Origin: Neorhizobium galegae
GTDB taxonomy: Bacteria; Pseudomonadota; Alphaproteobacteria; Rhizobiales; Rhizobiaceae
Assembly: GCF_017877055.1 (NCBI RefSeq)
Contig: NZ_JAGIPG010000002.1
Span: forward strand, 1,488,001-1,552,000
Direction of reading: 5' to 3'
Length of the DNA stretch: 64,000 bases
Shown: one piece after another, positions 1-8,599 of the stretch
Position numbering within the stretch: position 1 is the stretch's first letter
Layout of the letters: each line of letters starts with the position of its first letter
The notes under the pieces: model-generated
Databases searched by the model: none
What the model saw: only the letters and a program-made list of their open reading frames with translations
What the model was told of the DNA's origin: nothing
Translations under genes and position numbers: made by a program

Positions 1-2
1 GG

Positions 3-1190
3 ACCCATGATCTCAATGATCCGGTCGCGACCATCCCCTGCGAGAACCGCCACGCGCTGGTCGCCCCGTCCGTCATCCGGTTCAATACCGGCGCGACGGG
101 ACAGGATCTCAGGGAGCCGATATCGACGATCACGGCGAACAGCTTCATCAAGAAGCCCGGGGGTGCTGCGCCTCTAGGCGTGATCGCGCCGCACCTGATG
201 ACGATGCGGAACTCGGCGAAGCCCTACAATGGCGCGGACGAGCCTACGCACACGATCACCGCCGGCGGCGCCGGGCTCTCTGTCGTGGCTCCCGTGCTAA
301 CCCACGCACAACAAGGCGGTTCGGTGCGCAGCGTCGAGAAGCCTCACCACACGATCACGGCAAGCAAGAAAGACCAGAACTCGGTCATCATCCCGACGCT
401 CGTTGGATGCGGTGGCCGTGCCGGACAGAGCCGTCCGCGTGGCGGTGACGAGCCGATGGCGACGATCACGTCCAAGGCAGACGTATGCTCGGCGGTTGCC
501 TTCATTGCTCAGCACAACATTGATGGCCACAGCGGCCTCGGAAACCCGGGGCGCGCGGCCGATGAACCCTTGTCGACCGTGACGGCCAAGGGCGCGCAAC
601 AGGGCGTGATCAGCGCCTTCATATCCCGCCAGTTCGGAACCTCGACTGGACATGCGATCGACGAGCCTTCGGCGACCATCACCGCCGATGGCGGCGGAAA
701 GTCGGTCCTCGTCGCTCCCTACCTGCAGGCCTACTACGGCACAGGTGATGGCGGTGAGGAAAACCAGCCGACGCGGACGATCACGACGAAGGACCGGCAC
801 GGCCACGTCGAGGCTCGTCTTGATGTCCCGCCATTTACTGCGGACCAGATAGCGCGCGCGCGCCAGGTCGCGGACTTCCTGCGGGCACATGGCTTCTGGG
901 ATGACCGCGAAATCGTGACGCTCGATATCGGCGGCGAGACCTTTGTGATCGTCGACATAGGCATGCGAATGCTGACGCCGCGGGAGCTTTATAACGCCCA
1001 AGGTTTCCCGCCAGATTACATTATTGATGGCGGATGGGCCGAACCGGCGGGCGGCGGTGAGCCCGTGTGGGTGCCGTTCCCGAAATCCGTGCAGGTGTCC
1101 TGCGTTGGCAACTCCGTCTCTCCCTATCCCTATGCCGCCATCGTTGCGGCGAACTGCGGGCACCTTGCGGCGCTCAGGGAGGCGGCATGA
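3..1190 (+). CDS. DNA cytosine-C5 methyltransferase, C-terminal part (5' end outside window)
   Basis: The reading frame is open from base 3, so the N-terminal catalytic motifs lie upstream of the window. The last 100 residues match the end of C5-cytosine methyltransferases: LTPRE followed by QGFP, then a VGNSVSP motif (motif IX/X region). Before that lie eight degenerate units of about 30-45 residues, each opening with a DEPxxTITA-like signature, where these enzymes normally carry the target-recognition region. The role is probably methylation of phage DNA to protect it or to regulate it. The stop overlaps the next start as ATGA, so the two genes are coupled. The family is clear; the specificity is unknown. 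Confidence 0.85.
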   Translation, partial: THDLNDPVATIPCENRHALVAPSVIRFNTGATGQDLREPISTITANSFIKKPGGAAPLGVIAPHLMTMRNSAKPYNGADEPTHTITAGGAGLSVVAPVLTHAQQGGSVRSVEKPHHTITASKKDQNSVIIPTLVGCGGRAGQSRPRGGDEPMATITSKADVCSAVAFIAQHNIDGHSGLGNPGRAADEPLSTVTAKGAQQGVISAFISRQFGTSTGHAIDEPSATITADGGGKSVLVAPYLQAYYGTGDGGEENQPTRTITTKDRHGHVEARLDVPPFTADQIARARQVADFLRAHGFWDDREIVTLDIGGETFVIVDIGMRMLTPRELYNAQGFPPDYIIDGGWAEPAGGGEPVWVPFPKSVQVSCVGNSVSPYPYAAIVAANCGHLAALREAA

Positions 1191-2443
1191 GTGAACCCCG
1201 CCTTTCCATTATTCCCGGGTGGATCATCACCGACCCGCGTCTCAAGGGTAAGGACCTGCAGGTGCTGTGCATGCTTGGCCGGAACGCCAACACGCGCCAC
1301 GGATGGTGCCGCCGTAGCCAGGTGAAACTTGCTGCGGCGCTGGGCTGCGCACGTTCCACGGTGCAGGCGGCAATCGATAGGTTGGTCGAGATCGGGGCGG
1401 TCGAACGTCGCGAGGTGGTCAGTTCCAGCGGCCGGGACAGTGCTCATTGGTACCGGGTTATCTACGATTCCGAGGTGCCGAGCGATGCGTTTAATGCATG
1501 GGACGAAGAGGATGGAGAGGAATTTGATCCTATCGATCCGCACGAAATTCCCGCACCCCCTGCCGGTATATCGGCACCCCCTGCCGGTCCTGGGTCGGCA
1601 CCCCCTGCCGGTTCTGGACCGGCACCTATTAACGCCTCTCCTCTAACGCCTCCTGTTGAACGGGAAGAGAGAGCGCGCGCGGCTGAAGCGATTGAGGAAG
1701 GAAAGGAAAGCCCTGGCGCAATCGAGAGGGCATTCAAGAAATTCTTCGTTGGCTGGAAAACGGCGGTGAACGACAGCGAACCGGATGCCCGCCGCGAATG
1801 GTGGCAGCTCTCGCCGGATGAGCGGCGAGAGGCCTTGGACGGTTCGGAGGCTTACCAGGTCGCGGCTCTGTCGACAGGCCGGAAGTATCTGTGCTCGGCG
1901 GCGAAGTACCTCAAGGAAAAGCGCTGGACGAAGCTTGAGGCGCAAGCTGCGCCAACAGCGAGCCCAGAGCCCTACACCGCATATTCAAGGGCGGGCCGCG
2001 GGCTGTTGCTGACCGAGCTCCTGCGCCCCATGAGGCCTATCCAGCTCAATGCGATCGAAGAACGGATAATCGCGGCAGATCCCGACAAGACCGAGATGAT
2101 CTGGCGGGACAAGCGTGAGAAGCAGGGCTGGCCCGAAGCTGTACGGCTGATCGAAGCCACGATGCAGCGCAAGCGATTCCACGTTCCACCGCATATCGTC
2201 TCGCTGGCCAAGGATTTCGACAAGGTAAAGGTCGATGGGCCGATTTGGCATGCATGGCGAGAGCTGCACAGGCGCCGCTGCTGGCCATGGTTGCCCGCAC
2301 CGGATGGCTTGGAATGGATGCAGTTCCCACGACTTCTGCGCGATTTCGAGACCTTGGAGGATGTCGAGGAGGCGGTGGAAGAGGCGTTGAGAGCGTTTGA
2401 GACGAGGCTTAGAGAGGGCAAAGGCGATGACGATGCAGCATAG
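1187..2443 (+). CDS. Helix-turn-helix phage replication-type protein with Pro/Ala linker
   Basis: This 418-residue protein has a winged helix-turn-helix-like N-terminal domain at roughly residues 20-95 (RSQVKLAAALGCARSTVQAAIDRL). A Pro/Ala-rich linker with three APPAG repeats follows at about residues 122-150, then an acidic region and a C-terminal domain without a motif I can name. The ATG at 1187 overlaps the methyltransferase stop by 4 nt; a longer frame opening at 1067 lacks support. A DNA-binding domain, a linker with repeats and a C-terminal partner domain recall lambda O-type initiators. The replication role is an inference; a transcription regulator is the alternative. Confidence 0.65.
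   Translation: MSEPRLSIIPGWIITDPRLKGKDLQVLCMLGRNANTRHGWCRRSQVKLAAALGCARSTVQAAIDRLVEIGAVERREVVSSSGRDSAHWYRVIYDSEVPSDAFNAWDEEDGEEFDPIDPHEIPAPPAGISAPPAGPGSAPPAGSGPAPINASPLTPPVEREERARAAEAIEEGKESPGAIERAFKKFFVGWKTAVNDSEPDARREWWQLSPDERREALDGSEAYQVAALSTGRKYLCSAAKYLKEKRWTKLEAQAAPTASPEPYTAYSRAGRGLLLTELLRPMRPIQLNAIEERIIAADPDKTEMIWRDKREKQGWPEAVRLIEATMQRKRFHVPPHIVSLAKDFDKVKVDGPIWHAWRELHRRRCWPWLPAPDGLEWMQFPRLLRDFETLEDVEEAVEEALRAFETRLREGKGDDDAA
1553..1626 (+). repeat. Iteron-like array inside the HTH gene
   Basis: Three identical 15-bp copies of GCACCCCCTGCCGGT lie at 1553-1567, 1574-1588 and 1598-1612. A truncated copy (GCACC) starts at 1622, giving a 21-24 bp period. Each copy contains the dyad GCA-CCCCC-TGC. 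The array encodes the APPAG repeats, yet wobble positions are identical too, so conservation is at DNA level. A possible replication origin within the initiator gene is inferred by analogy with lambda O. Confidence 0.55.
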
Positions 2444-3152
2444 GAAGGGCAGCTTTTCGGGGATCGACATCGCTAGTTACGTCAGCATTCCGAGAAAGGA
2501 AGGCGGCGAAGTGATGATCCGCGGCGTTTCGATGCTCAAGTGTGATCATGTCGCCGACGAGATGAAGATCAGGATCGATCATCTGTCGATGGCCTCGCGG
2601 CCGGTGATCGAGCGAATCAGAGCGGACTATCCGCACATGAAACCCCACTGGTATTGTCTGCAGGTGAAGCCGAACTGCGAATTCGCTGTGGAAAAACTGC
2701 TCGACAAAGCGGAGGTGACGAGCCTCGTGGTGCGGAGCAATCCCTATAAAATCGTCCGGAGAGGCCGTGTTAGGACAATTGCGGCGAGGCCGGTTATAGC
2801 TGGCTACGTGCTGGTCTATTGCCTCGCTATCCCCGCCGCAGTGATGGGACTTATGTCGGTGAAGGACGTCCTTGATGTGGTCGGAGGAGGCGTTTCGCCA
2901 TGGAGGGCTGACGTCGATTCAATAGCTAGATTCAAGAAGATGGCTGATGAGGGAAAGTACGATCATCGTGTCCCGGCCAAGTACGATTTCATGGTCGGAG
3001 AAGAGGTGCGCGTCGCCGACGGCCCGTTCGCCTCTTTCGCAGCAATCGTCACAGCGGTGGATCTAGAAAAGTTTCGGGTGAAGGTGGAGGTCTCGATCTT
3101 CGGAAGATCGACGCCAATCGATCTCGATATTGCGCAGATCGAAAAAGTATGA
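2427..3152 (+). CDS. Phage-encoded NusG/RfaH-like transcription factor
   Basis: A 241-residue protein contains an NGN-like segment from about residue 70 (HWYCLQVKPNCE, then a VIAGYVLVY strand) and a C-terminal KOW-like region (FMVGEEVRVADGPFASFAAIV, then VSIFGRSTPIDL). NusG paralogues bind RNA polymerase and make it read through pauses or terminators. It is the last gene before the morphogenesis block and is followed by a terminator at 3329-3353, which suits a late-gene antiterminator; that role is inferred. The start at 2427 overlaps the upstream gene by 17 nt. A GTG at 2511 behind an AAGGAAGG-rich stretch is an alternative start. Confidence 0.75.
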   Translation: MTMQHRKGSFSGIDIASYVSIPRKEGGEVMIRGVSMLKCDHVADEMKIRIDHLSMASRPVIERIRADYPHMKPHWYCLQVKPNCEFAVEKLLDKAEVTSLVVRSNPYKIVRRGRVRTIAARPVIAGYVLVYCLAIPAAVMGLMSVKDVLDVVGGGVSPWRADVDSIARFKKMADEGKYDHRVPAKYDFMVGEEVRVADGPFASFAAIVTAVDLEKFRVKVEVSIFGRSTPIDLDIAQIEKV

Positions 3153-3328
3153 TCATGAATCCGCCACGGACAATCCTAGATCCCATGTGTGGGCTTTGAG
3201 TCGATGGCTCGATCATCGGCAAACGAGGTGAAATCTCGGAGCTGCTTACCGGTAGGACCCCGCCCTGACTGCCTCGACATGAGGCGCTGATTCAGGGCCA
3301 GTGCGAAAGCTATGACCAGATGAATTGC

Positions 3329-3353
3329 GAGGCGGCCTGACGGTCGCCTTTTG
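3329..3353 (+). terminator. Rho-independent terminator after the NusG-like gene
   Basis: GGCGGCC-TGAC-GGTCGCC forms a 7-bp stem with one G-U pair and is followed by TTTT. It sits 180 nt after the NusG-like gene and 84 nt before the first morphogenesis gene, so reading into the late genes would have to cross it. Nothing else stands out between 3153 and 3436. Confidence 0.65.
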
Positions 3354-3436
3354 TGTTCTACGGATAGAAGCTTCTCACAACATTCGTTTTCGATGGAGGT
3401 TGCCATGATCCCCGTCGCTGTAATGGCGACCAAGCC

Positions 3437-3973
3437 GTGAGCGCCGAACTTCGTTTCGATGCTTCCGAGATCGAGGCACTTTCCCGGGCAATCATGAAAC
3501 TGCCCGGTGAAATCAAAGCCAAGGCCATGGCTCGGGCGATGCGGCGCATGCGGGATATGGCGCGAACGCGCGTCGTCAAACGCAGTGCCGAGCGGACCGA
3601 TCTCCCACAGCGAATGGTCAGAGAGCTTACGACGGCGGTATTCAATGCCGGCGGCAATACTGTCGAGATAGTCGAGAAGTCCGGATGGATCGGACTCTAC
3701 CAGATCGGCGCGACGCAGACGGGGAAGGGGGTTCGGGTTCGAGGCCGGGGCTCCTACCGTTCCGCATTCATAGCGCAGATGGATAGTGGCCATCGCGCCG
3801 TACTGAAAAGGGTAGGCCGGAAACGCCTGCCCATCCGAGAACTGTTCGGCCCCAACCCTGCGCACGATATCACCAACAATCCGGAAGTGTTTCTCAAAGT
3901 GCTTGCGGAGTTGGTTGAGGAAGCGCTGCTTCCCCGGTTCCTTCACGAGCTTGGGCAGATCCTTCCTCGATGA
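3437..3973 (+). CDS. Minor tail protein Z-like (GPZ family)
   Basis: This 178-residue protein resembles lambda gpZ-type minor tail proteins: a basic N-terminal helix (MARAMRRMRDMARTR), a central beta region, then LFGPNPAHDI and a C-terminal LLPRFLHEL helix. Such proteins act in tail completion, joining the tail to the filled head. The start is GTG at 3437 with only a weak ribosome site. Its place upstream of the terminase, away from the tail genes, is unusual; lambda Z lies after the head genes. The family call is good and the role is inferred. Confidence 0.7.
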   Translation: MSAELRFDASEIEALSRAIMKLPGEIKAKAMARAMRRMRDMARTRVVKRSAERTDLPQRMVRELTTAVFNAGGNTVEIVEKSGWIGLYQIGATQTGKGVRVRGRGSYRSAFIAQMDSGHRAVLKRVGRKRLPIRELFGPNPAHDITNNPEVFLKVLAELVEEALLPRFLHELGQILPR

Positions 3974-4075
3974 GGTGAGGTTCGTTGGAGGTAGGGAGGG
4001 GGTTCGAAGGGGCCTGCACCCCCGGACCCCACCCCCCCTATCAAGGGACCGTACAAGGCAATCCTTGGCCTGCGG

Positions 4076-4169
4076 GCCGGGGCGACCCCGGAAACCGGTC
4101 CGATTTTTGTGTAAAAATATTGGGTTGACGGGGTTGACGAGGTTGACGCCCCGAAGTTGACGGTTGACG
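4076..4169 (+). repeat. Hairpin and five GTTGACG repeats before terminase (cos/pac candidate)
   Basis: The 212-bp gap before the small terminase gene holds a C/G-tract region (4017-4041), a perfect CCGGGG-CGA-CCCCGG hairpin near 4078-4092, and five copies of GTTGACG starting at 4124, 4133, 4142, 4156 and 4163. The first three are spaced exactly 9 bp apart. Packaging sites of lambda-type phages lie just upstream of the small terminase gene, whose product binds repeated sites by a helix-turn-helix. Assignment as cos or pac is inferred. Confidence 0.5.
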
Positions 4170-4185
4170 TGAGGCGCTTAGGGAC

Positions 4186-4785
4186 ATGACTGACGAGAGG
4201 CTGGTCATGTATTCGGTCGCGCAGATTGCTGAACGCGACGGAGTTTCGAAACAGGCCGTTTCGAAGGCCGTTAAGAAGCTGATTGAAGAGCGGCCTGACA
4301 CGCCAGTCGTGCGAGGCAATCAGGGTCAGGTTCTGCAGGTCTCACTCGCGCACTACGATGAATATCGCCAGCGTTTTGTGAACCCGGCGAAGGCTACCGC
4401 TCCGATCAGGTCGATCTCGACGGGCACCGGGGCCGGGTCGGTGGACCCCAGCGATAGTTTCGACGAGGCGCGCCGGCAGAACGAGTGGCTGAAGCTGGGC
4501 CGGGAGCGCATCAAGCATCAAGAAGACCTGAAGCAGCTGGTGCGTAAGGACAAGCTTGAGGAGGCGAACCGGATCATCGCTCGCGAGATCCAGAACATCG
4601 TCAAGCGCTTGCCCAACAATGCCGACCAGATCGCACTTGCCGTGTCGAAGGAGGGCGTCCACGGCGTCCGCGTCCTACTCCGGACCATCGCTTTCGATCT
4701 CGGCAATGCAATCGCCGATAGGCTTGTTGCCTTGTCCGGCGAAGCGCCAGAGACGGACGAATTGATTGAGGATCTAGACGCTTGA
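4186..4785 (+). CDS. Terminase small subunit (Nu1-type DNA packaging protein)
   Basis: This 199-residue protein starts with a helix-turn-helix (VAQIAERDGVSKQAVSKAVKKL, about residues 8-30), which in Nu1-type small terminases recognises the packaging site. A charged helical middle region (LKLGRERIKHQEDLKQLVRK) and a C-terminal helical part for binding the large subunit follow. It lies directly before the GpA-type large terminase and ends in a TTGA overlap with it. The GTTGACG repeats upstream are its natural candidate target. Confidence 0.8.
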   Translation: MTDERLVMYSVAQIAERDGVSKQAVSKAVKKLIEERPDTPVVRGNQGQVLQVSLAHYDEYRQRFVNPAKATAPIRSISTGTGAGSVDPSDSFDEARRQNEWLKLGRERIKHQEDLKQLVRKDKLEEANRIIAREIQNIVKRLPNNADQIALAVSKEGVHGVRVLLRTIAFDLGNAIADRLVALSGEAPETDELIEDLDA

Positions 4786-6752
4786 ACGCCCATCCAGGCG
4801 CGCTGCGCATTCAGTCGATTAGCCTGGCGGAAGGCATTCGTCCGACGCCGCCAATGCCGTTTCAGCTTTGGCTGCCGCAAAACATTGTGCTGGTCGATGG
4901 CTCGCGGAAAGGAGAGTTTTGGTCGGGCGAAGACGCGCCATACCTTCTGGAAATTGCTGAATGCCTGAGCCAGGAGCATCCTTGCAATCGCGTCTCGGTC
5001 CGCAAGGCGCAGCAGACTGGCGTGTCAATCCTCGCCCTGGCCTGGATGCTCTACATCGCCGAGATGTGCCCGGATAACGCGCTGTATGGCGCGCCTGGTA
5101 TCGACCTGCTGCAGGATTTGAACAGCGGCAAGTTTCAGCCATTGATCGACAAGTGGCAGGAAGAGACAGGCAAGCGGATTGTCGATGCGTCCGGATCGAC
5201 GACGTACACCAAGAAAATCGGCCAGGATACGTTCATCTATCTTGGCAATGCCAACACGAAGAAGGACCTTTCCGGCAAGACCGTCCGTTACGGCGTGAAG
5301 GACGAAGTCTCCAAATGGGAGCTTTTTCCGGATGGCTCCGATCCTGAGACGCTGTTCTTCGGCCGCTTCACCGCATTCCGCCGGCAGAAAACCTACAAGA
5401 TCCTTGAGCTGTCGACACCGGAACTCGACAGCGGCGATGCAATGGGTGAGGGACCTGGCCACTGCCGCATCGATCGTTCTTTCCGCGTGTCGGATCAGCG
5501 ATTCTGGTACATCCGGTGCGCTGAATGTGGACGGGAAATGGTGCAGCGAGACCAGTATCTCGTGATCGACAGGGCGCATCCGCACCGCACGATGATGCAA
5601 TGCATGCATTGCACCCACATGATTTCGGAATCGGAAAGAGTTCATGCGGTGCGCGCGGGGCGGTATATCCCGACCCTAACTGGGCCGGATCGGCATCCGG
5701 GTTTTCATGTCGATGCCTTCATGTCGCTTATGATGTCCTACGAGGCGATAGCGGAAGACAAGATCGCCTCTGAGGGCAAGGGCGAAAGCGGCGCAAAGGA
5801 CTATCATAACCTGGTGCTGGCGCTGCCATACCAGATGCGCGGCAACGCTCCCGACCATGTTAGGCTGATGGAGCGGCGCGAGGATTACGAGCCTGAGGTC
5901 ATCCCTCCCGGCGGATTGCTATTCACGGCTGGCGCCGACATCCAGTCACACGGCATCTATTTTGAGGCCGTCGCCTTCGCGGAAGATCGACAGACCTGGT
6001 CGGTGATAGCTGTTTACCTGCCGGGCACGACCGATAATCCGCAGGAGGGCGCATGGCTGCTGCTCGATGAGCTTTACAAGCGGGAGTTTGGCGATGCTCA
6101 CGGTGTGTTGCGACGCCTCGATGCCCTCGCGGTCGACGCCGGCTATCGCACCAACCAAGTGTTGGAGTGGTGCCGTCGGCGCCCTGGTACCTTTGCAGTA
6201 AAGGGTGAGCCCGGTCGTGGTAGGCCGGCGATAAGCCAACCGCAACGGAAGTCCATCACGAAAAAGGGCAAGCGCAAGCGTTTTGGGTCCACCATGTCAT
6301 GGCCGGTCGGTACCTGGGCGCTGAAGGCGGAATTCTACGGCAACCTGCACAAGCAGGGACTGGCTGCAGGCGAGCCGACGGACCCACCTGGATATTGCCA
6401 TTTCCATAAGGAATTGGGCGAGGAGTATTTCAAGCAGATCACTGCGGAAGCCTTCGTGCAGAAGATCCAGCGCGGCAAGCTCTTCGAAGAGTGGATGCCG
6501 CTCCGGGTTGATAACCACTGGCTCGATTGCCGGATCTACGCGATGGCGATCGCCGAGCATCTCGGTCTGTCTCGCATGTCGCCCGCTGAATGGGCTGCAC
6601 TGCGGGCCGATCGCGAGCCTGAAATCGCGATCGACCTGTTGTCGCCAACGCCTGTCAAAATCATGGCCGCTACCGCGGCGGCTGCCGCTGCTCCGGTTGC
6701 GGCACCTGAAAAGAAAACGGAAGCTGAAAATCGATGGAAGAAGCGGCGGTAA
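4782..6752 (+). CDS. Terminase large subunit, lambda GpA family
   Basis: At 656 residues it has the normal length of GpA terminases. The N-terminal ATPase contains the Walker A-like VRKAQQTGVS near residues 72-82. A Cys-rich insert (CAECGRE ... CMHCTH, about residues 246-280) is common in the family. The nuclease part includes the acidic strand DALAVDAGYRTNQV around residue 445. With the small subunit it cuts concatemers and pumps DNA into the prohead. It starts at a TTG overlapping the previous stop (TTGA), a strong sign of translational coupling. The Ala-rich tail overlaps the portal gene by 19 nt. Confidence 0.93.
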   Translation: MNAHPGALRIQSISLAEGIRPTPPMPFQLWLPQNIVLVDGSRKGEFWSGEDAPYLLEIAECLSQEHPCNRVSVRKAQQTGVSILALAWMLYIAEMCPDNALYGAPGIDLLQDLNSGKFQPLIDKWQEETGKRIVDASGSTTYTKKIGQDTFIYLGNANTKKDLSGKTVRYGVKDEVSKWELFPDGSDPETLFFGRFTAFRRQKTYKILELSTPELDSGDAMGEGPGHCRIDRSFRVSDQRFWYIRCAECGREMVQRDQYLVIDRAHPHRTMMQCMHCTHMISESERVHAVRAGRYIPTLTGPDRHPGFHVDAFMSLMMSYEAIAEDKIASEGKGESGAKDYHNLVLALPYQMRGNAPDHVRLMERREDYEPEVIPPGGLLFTAGADIQSHGIYFEAVAFAEDRQTWSVIAVYLPGTTDNPQEGAWLLLDELYKREFGDAHGVLRRLDALAVDAGYRTNQVLEWCRRRPGTFAVKGEPGRGRPAISQPQRKSITKKGKRKRFGSTMSWPVGTWALKAEFYGNLHKQGLAAGEPTDPPGYCHFHKELGEEYFKQITAEAFVQKIQRGKLFEEWMPLRVDNHWLDCRIYAMAIAEHLGLSRMSPAEWAALRADREPEIAIDLLSPTPVKIMAATAAAAAAPVAAPEKKTEAENRWKKRR

Positions 6753-8320
6753 AGCCACGCGTCAGGGTGAAGGCGGGCCGGAGTGCCGGCTATCTCCGTG
6801 ATACGCCGTCCGGCGTCATCGCGTCGCGGCCGGCCTCCCTGCGCGAACACAGGGACGAGGTTCGCCGCGTTTGGTGGCGTGCGGCAGGGCTCGCGACCGA
6901 TCTTATGCAGAACAGTGGCCGCCTGCGCGGAGTCGCCGACCAGATCATTGCCGACACTGTCGGCGTCGAGCTGACACTCAATCCGCAGCCGGACCTTTCG
7001 CGCTTCGGCTACGACCAGAAAGAAGCGACTGACCTGATCAATCTGATAAAGGGTCGTTTCAAGATTTGGGCGTGGAACGCCGCCGAATGCGATTTTCGCG
7101 GCAAGTTCACGCTGCCGCAGATGACCGATATCGGCATCCGCAACTGGCTTTCCTTTGGTGAGAGCCTCGGCATCGTCAGTTTCATGCCGCGCAGCGTCCG
7201 CCGCCGCTACGGCATCAAATCGGGCACGAAATTCCTTCTGGTATCGCCCTCGAAGCTGGTGCAGGACACCAACGAATTGGAGGGTCTCTTCCAAGGGATC
7301 GTTCATGATCCGAACGGCCGCCCGACGCATTACCGCTTTCAGGAGCGCGAAACCGGGATCGTCGTCAAACGCGACTATGCAGCGCGCGACGCGGATGGCC
7401 GGCAGCTCGTCATGCATGCCTTCGATCCGTTCTCGGCCGAAGACGTTCGCGGCGTCACGCCGTTGGCATCGACGTTCCGCAAGTACCTGATGGCCGAGAA
7501 CCTCGACGACGCGACGGCGCAGATGGCGTTCCTGCAGACGATCTATGCGATCATCCTGTCGAGCGATCGGCCGAGCGCCGATGCCTTCGAGGCGCTCGAA
7601 AGCCTGAAGGATACCGGCGCGGACGGTGCGCAGGATATCGCCAACGACTTTGTCAACTATTTCAAGGCGCAGCTCGACAAAGCAGCGGAATCGGAGATCA
7701 GGATCGGGGCCGGCGCCGGTGTGTCTCATCTCGCACCTGGTGAGAAGCTTGGTATCGAAACCGCCAAAATTCCCGGCCGTGACTACCTTCCGTTCGCAGC
7801 CGCGCTGCATCGCGAGACGGCTCGCGCGCTCGGCGTGACGTTCGGCGGCTATACGCTGGACTACACGGCCGCGACCTACGCCTCGACGATGATGGAGAAT
7901 GCGTCGATCTGGCCGATCGCGACGCGCCGCACCGATCGGATCGCGGCGCCGCATGTACTCGTGCCCTATTCCAGCTGGCTCGACGAGATGATCAGCGAGG
8001 GCGAAATCCAGTTCAAGGGCGGCGTCGAGGTCTATCAGGCCAATCGCGACGCTATCCTCTGGGCGCTCTGCCTCGGCCCGTCGAAGCCGACGGCGGACGA
8101 CGAGAAGGCTGCGAAGGCATCGAGCGAGCGCCTGCTCAACGGCACGAGCTCGATCGACGTCGAGGCCTCGGCCAACGGACAGGATGCCGAAGAGGTCTTC
8201 GAGAGCAACGCCCGCTGGCACAAGCGCTACATCGATGCCGGGATGCCGTCGCCGTTCGCCCGCAAGACCGGGAGCGAACCCGCCAAGATGGATGGTCAGA
8301 CGAGCAAGGAAAACGCCTGA
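6734..8320 (+). CDS. Phage portal protein, lambda gpB family
   Basis: This 528-residue protein belongs to the lambda-type portal family: an Arg-rich start, the segment LRGVADQIIADTVGVEL near residues 58-74, and the conserved block HRETARALGVTFGGYTLDYTAATYAS around residues 357-382. Twelve copies form the ring at the prohead vertex through which DNA enters and to which the tail joins. The gene overlaps the large terminase by 19 nt and the next gene by one base (TGATG). Confidence 0.92.
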   Translation: MEEAAVKPRVRVKAGRSAGYLRDTPSGVIASRPASLREHRDEVRRVWWRAAGLATDLMQNSGRLRGVADQIIADTVGVELTLNPQPDLSRFGYDQKEATDLINLIKGRFKIWAWNAAECDFRGKFTLPQMTDIGIRNWLSFGESLGIVSFMPRSVRRRYGIKSGTKFLLVSPSKLVQDTNELEGLFQGIVHDPNGRPTHYRFQERETGIVVKRDYAARDADGRQLVMHAFDPFSAEDVRGVTPLASTFRKYLMAENLDDATAQMAFLQTIYAIILSSDRPSADAFEALESLKDTGADGAQDIANDFVNYFKAQLDKAAESEIRIGAGAGVSHLAPGEKLGIETAKIPGRDYLPFAAALHRETARALGVTFGGYTLDYTAATYASTMMENASIWPIATRRTDRIAAPHVLVPYSSWLDEMISEGEIQFKGGVEVYQANRDAILWALCLGPSKPTADDEKAAKASSERLLNGTSSIDVEASANGQDAEEVFESNARWHKRYIDAGMPSPFARKTGSEPAKMDGQTSKENA

Positions 8321-8589
8321 TGCCGACCATGGTGAAGATCGACGGCGCATTGGTCGATATCGATGATCCTTGTGCCCTTGCGACGGCGCTGCGCGGTGTC
8401 CGCTACAAGCGGATATCGGGCGGCCAGATCGAGGAAAGCGAGATTCGTTCTCCGGTCATGCATCAGCGCATCAAGGTCGCATCGTCGACGTTGGCGCAGC
8501 TCGATGCGGAAATTCTGCGGCTCGATGATCTCTGCCGCCAGAAGAATGGCCAGTGCCGCGTCGGACGCCGTTGGTCTCTCCGCTACTGA
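8320..8589 (+). CDS. Small head-tail joining protein (gpW-like by position)
   Basis: This 89-residue protein follows the portal with a one-base overlap. It has a short beta start (MVKIDGALVDIDDP), an Ala-Leu helix, a YKRISGGQIEESEIRSP strand pair and a C-terminal helix (STLAQLDAEILRLDDLC), an order like gpW/adaptor proteins. In lambda, gpW lies before the portal gene, so the position is swapped. The role as connector or completion protein is inferred from size, fold outline and context. Confidence 0.55.
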   Translation: MPTMVKIDGALVDIDDPCALATALRGVRYKRISGGQIEESEIRSPVMHQRIKVASSTLAQLDAEILRLDDLCRQKNGQCRVGRRWSLRY

Positions 8590-8599
8590 GGAAACGCAG

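Noticed and set aside
4124-4169. GTTGACG cluster read as a CRISPR or as a set of -35 boxes
   Set aside because: Units are too short and close for CRISPR. TTGACG resembles -35 elements, but no -10 lies at 16-18 bp from any copy.
6536-8350. 604-codon minus-strand frame opposite the portal gene
   Set aside because: It is a GC-driven shadow of a clear lambda-type portal gene and has no recognisable domain.
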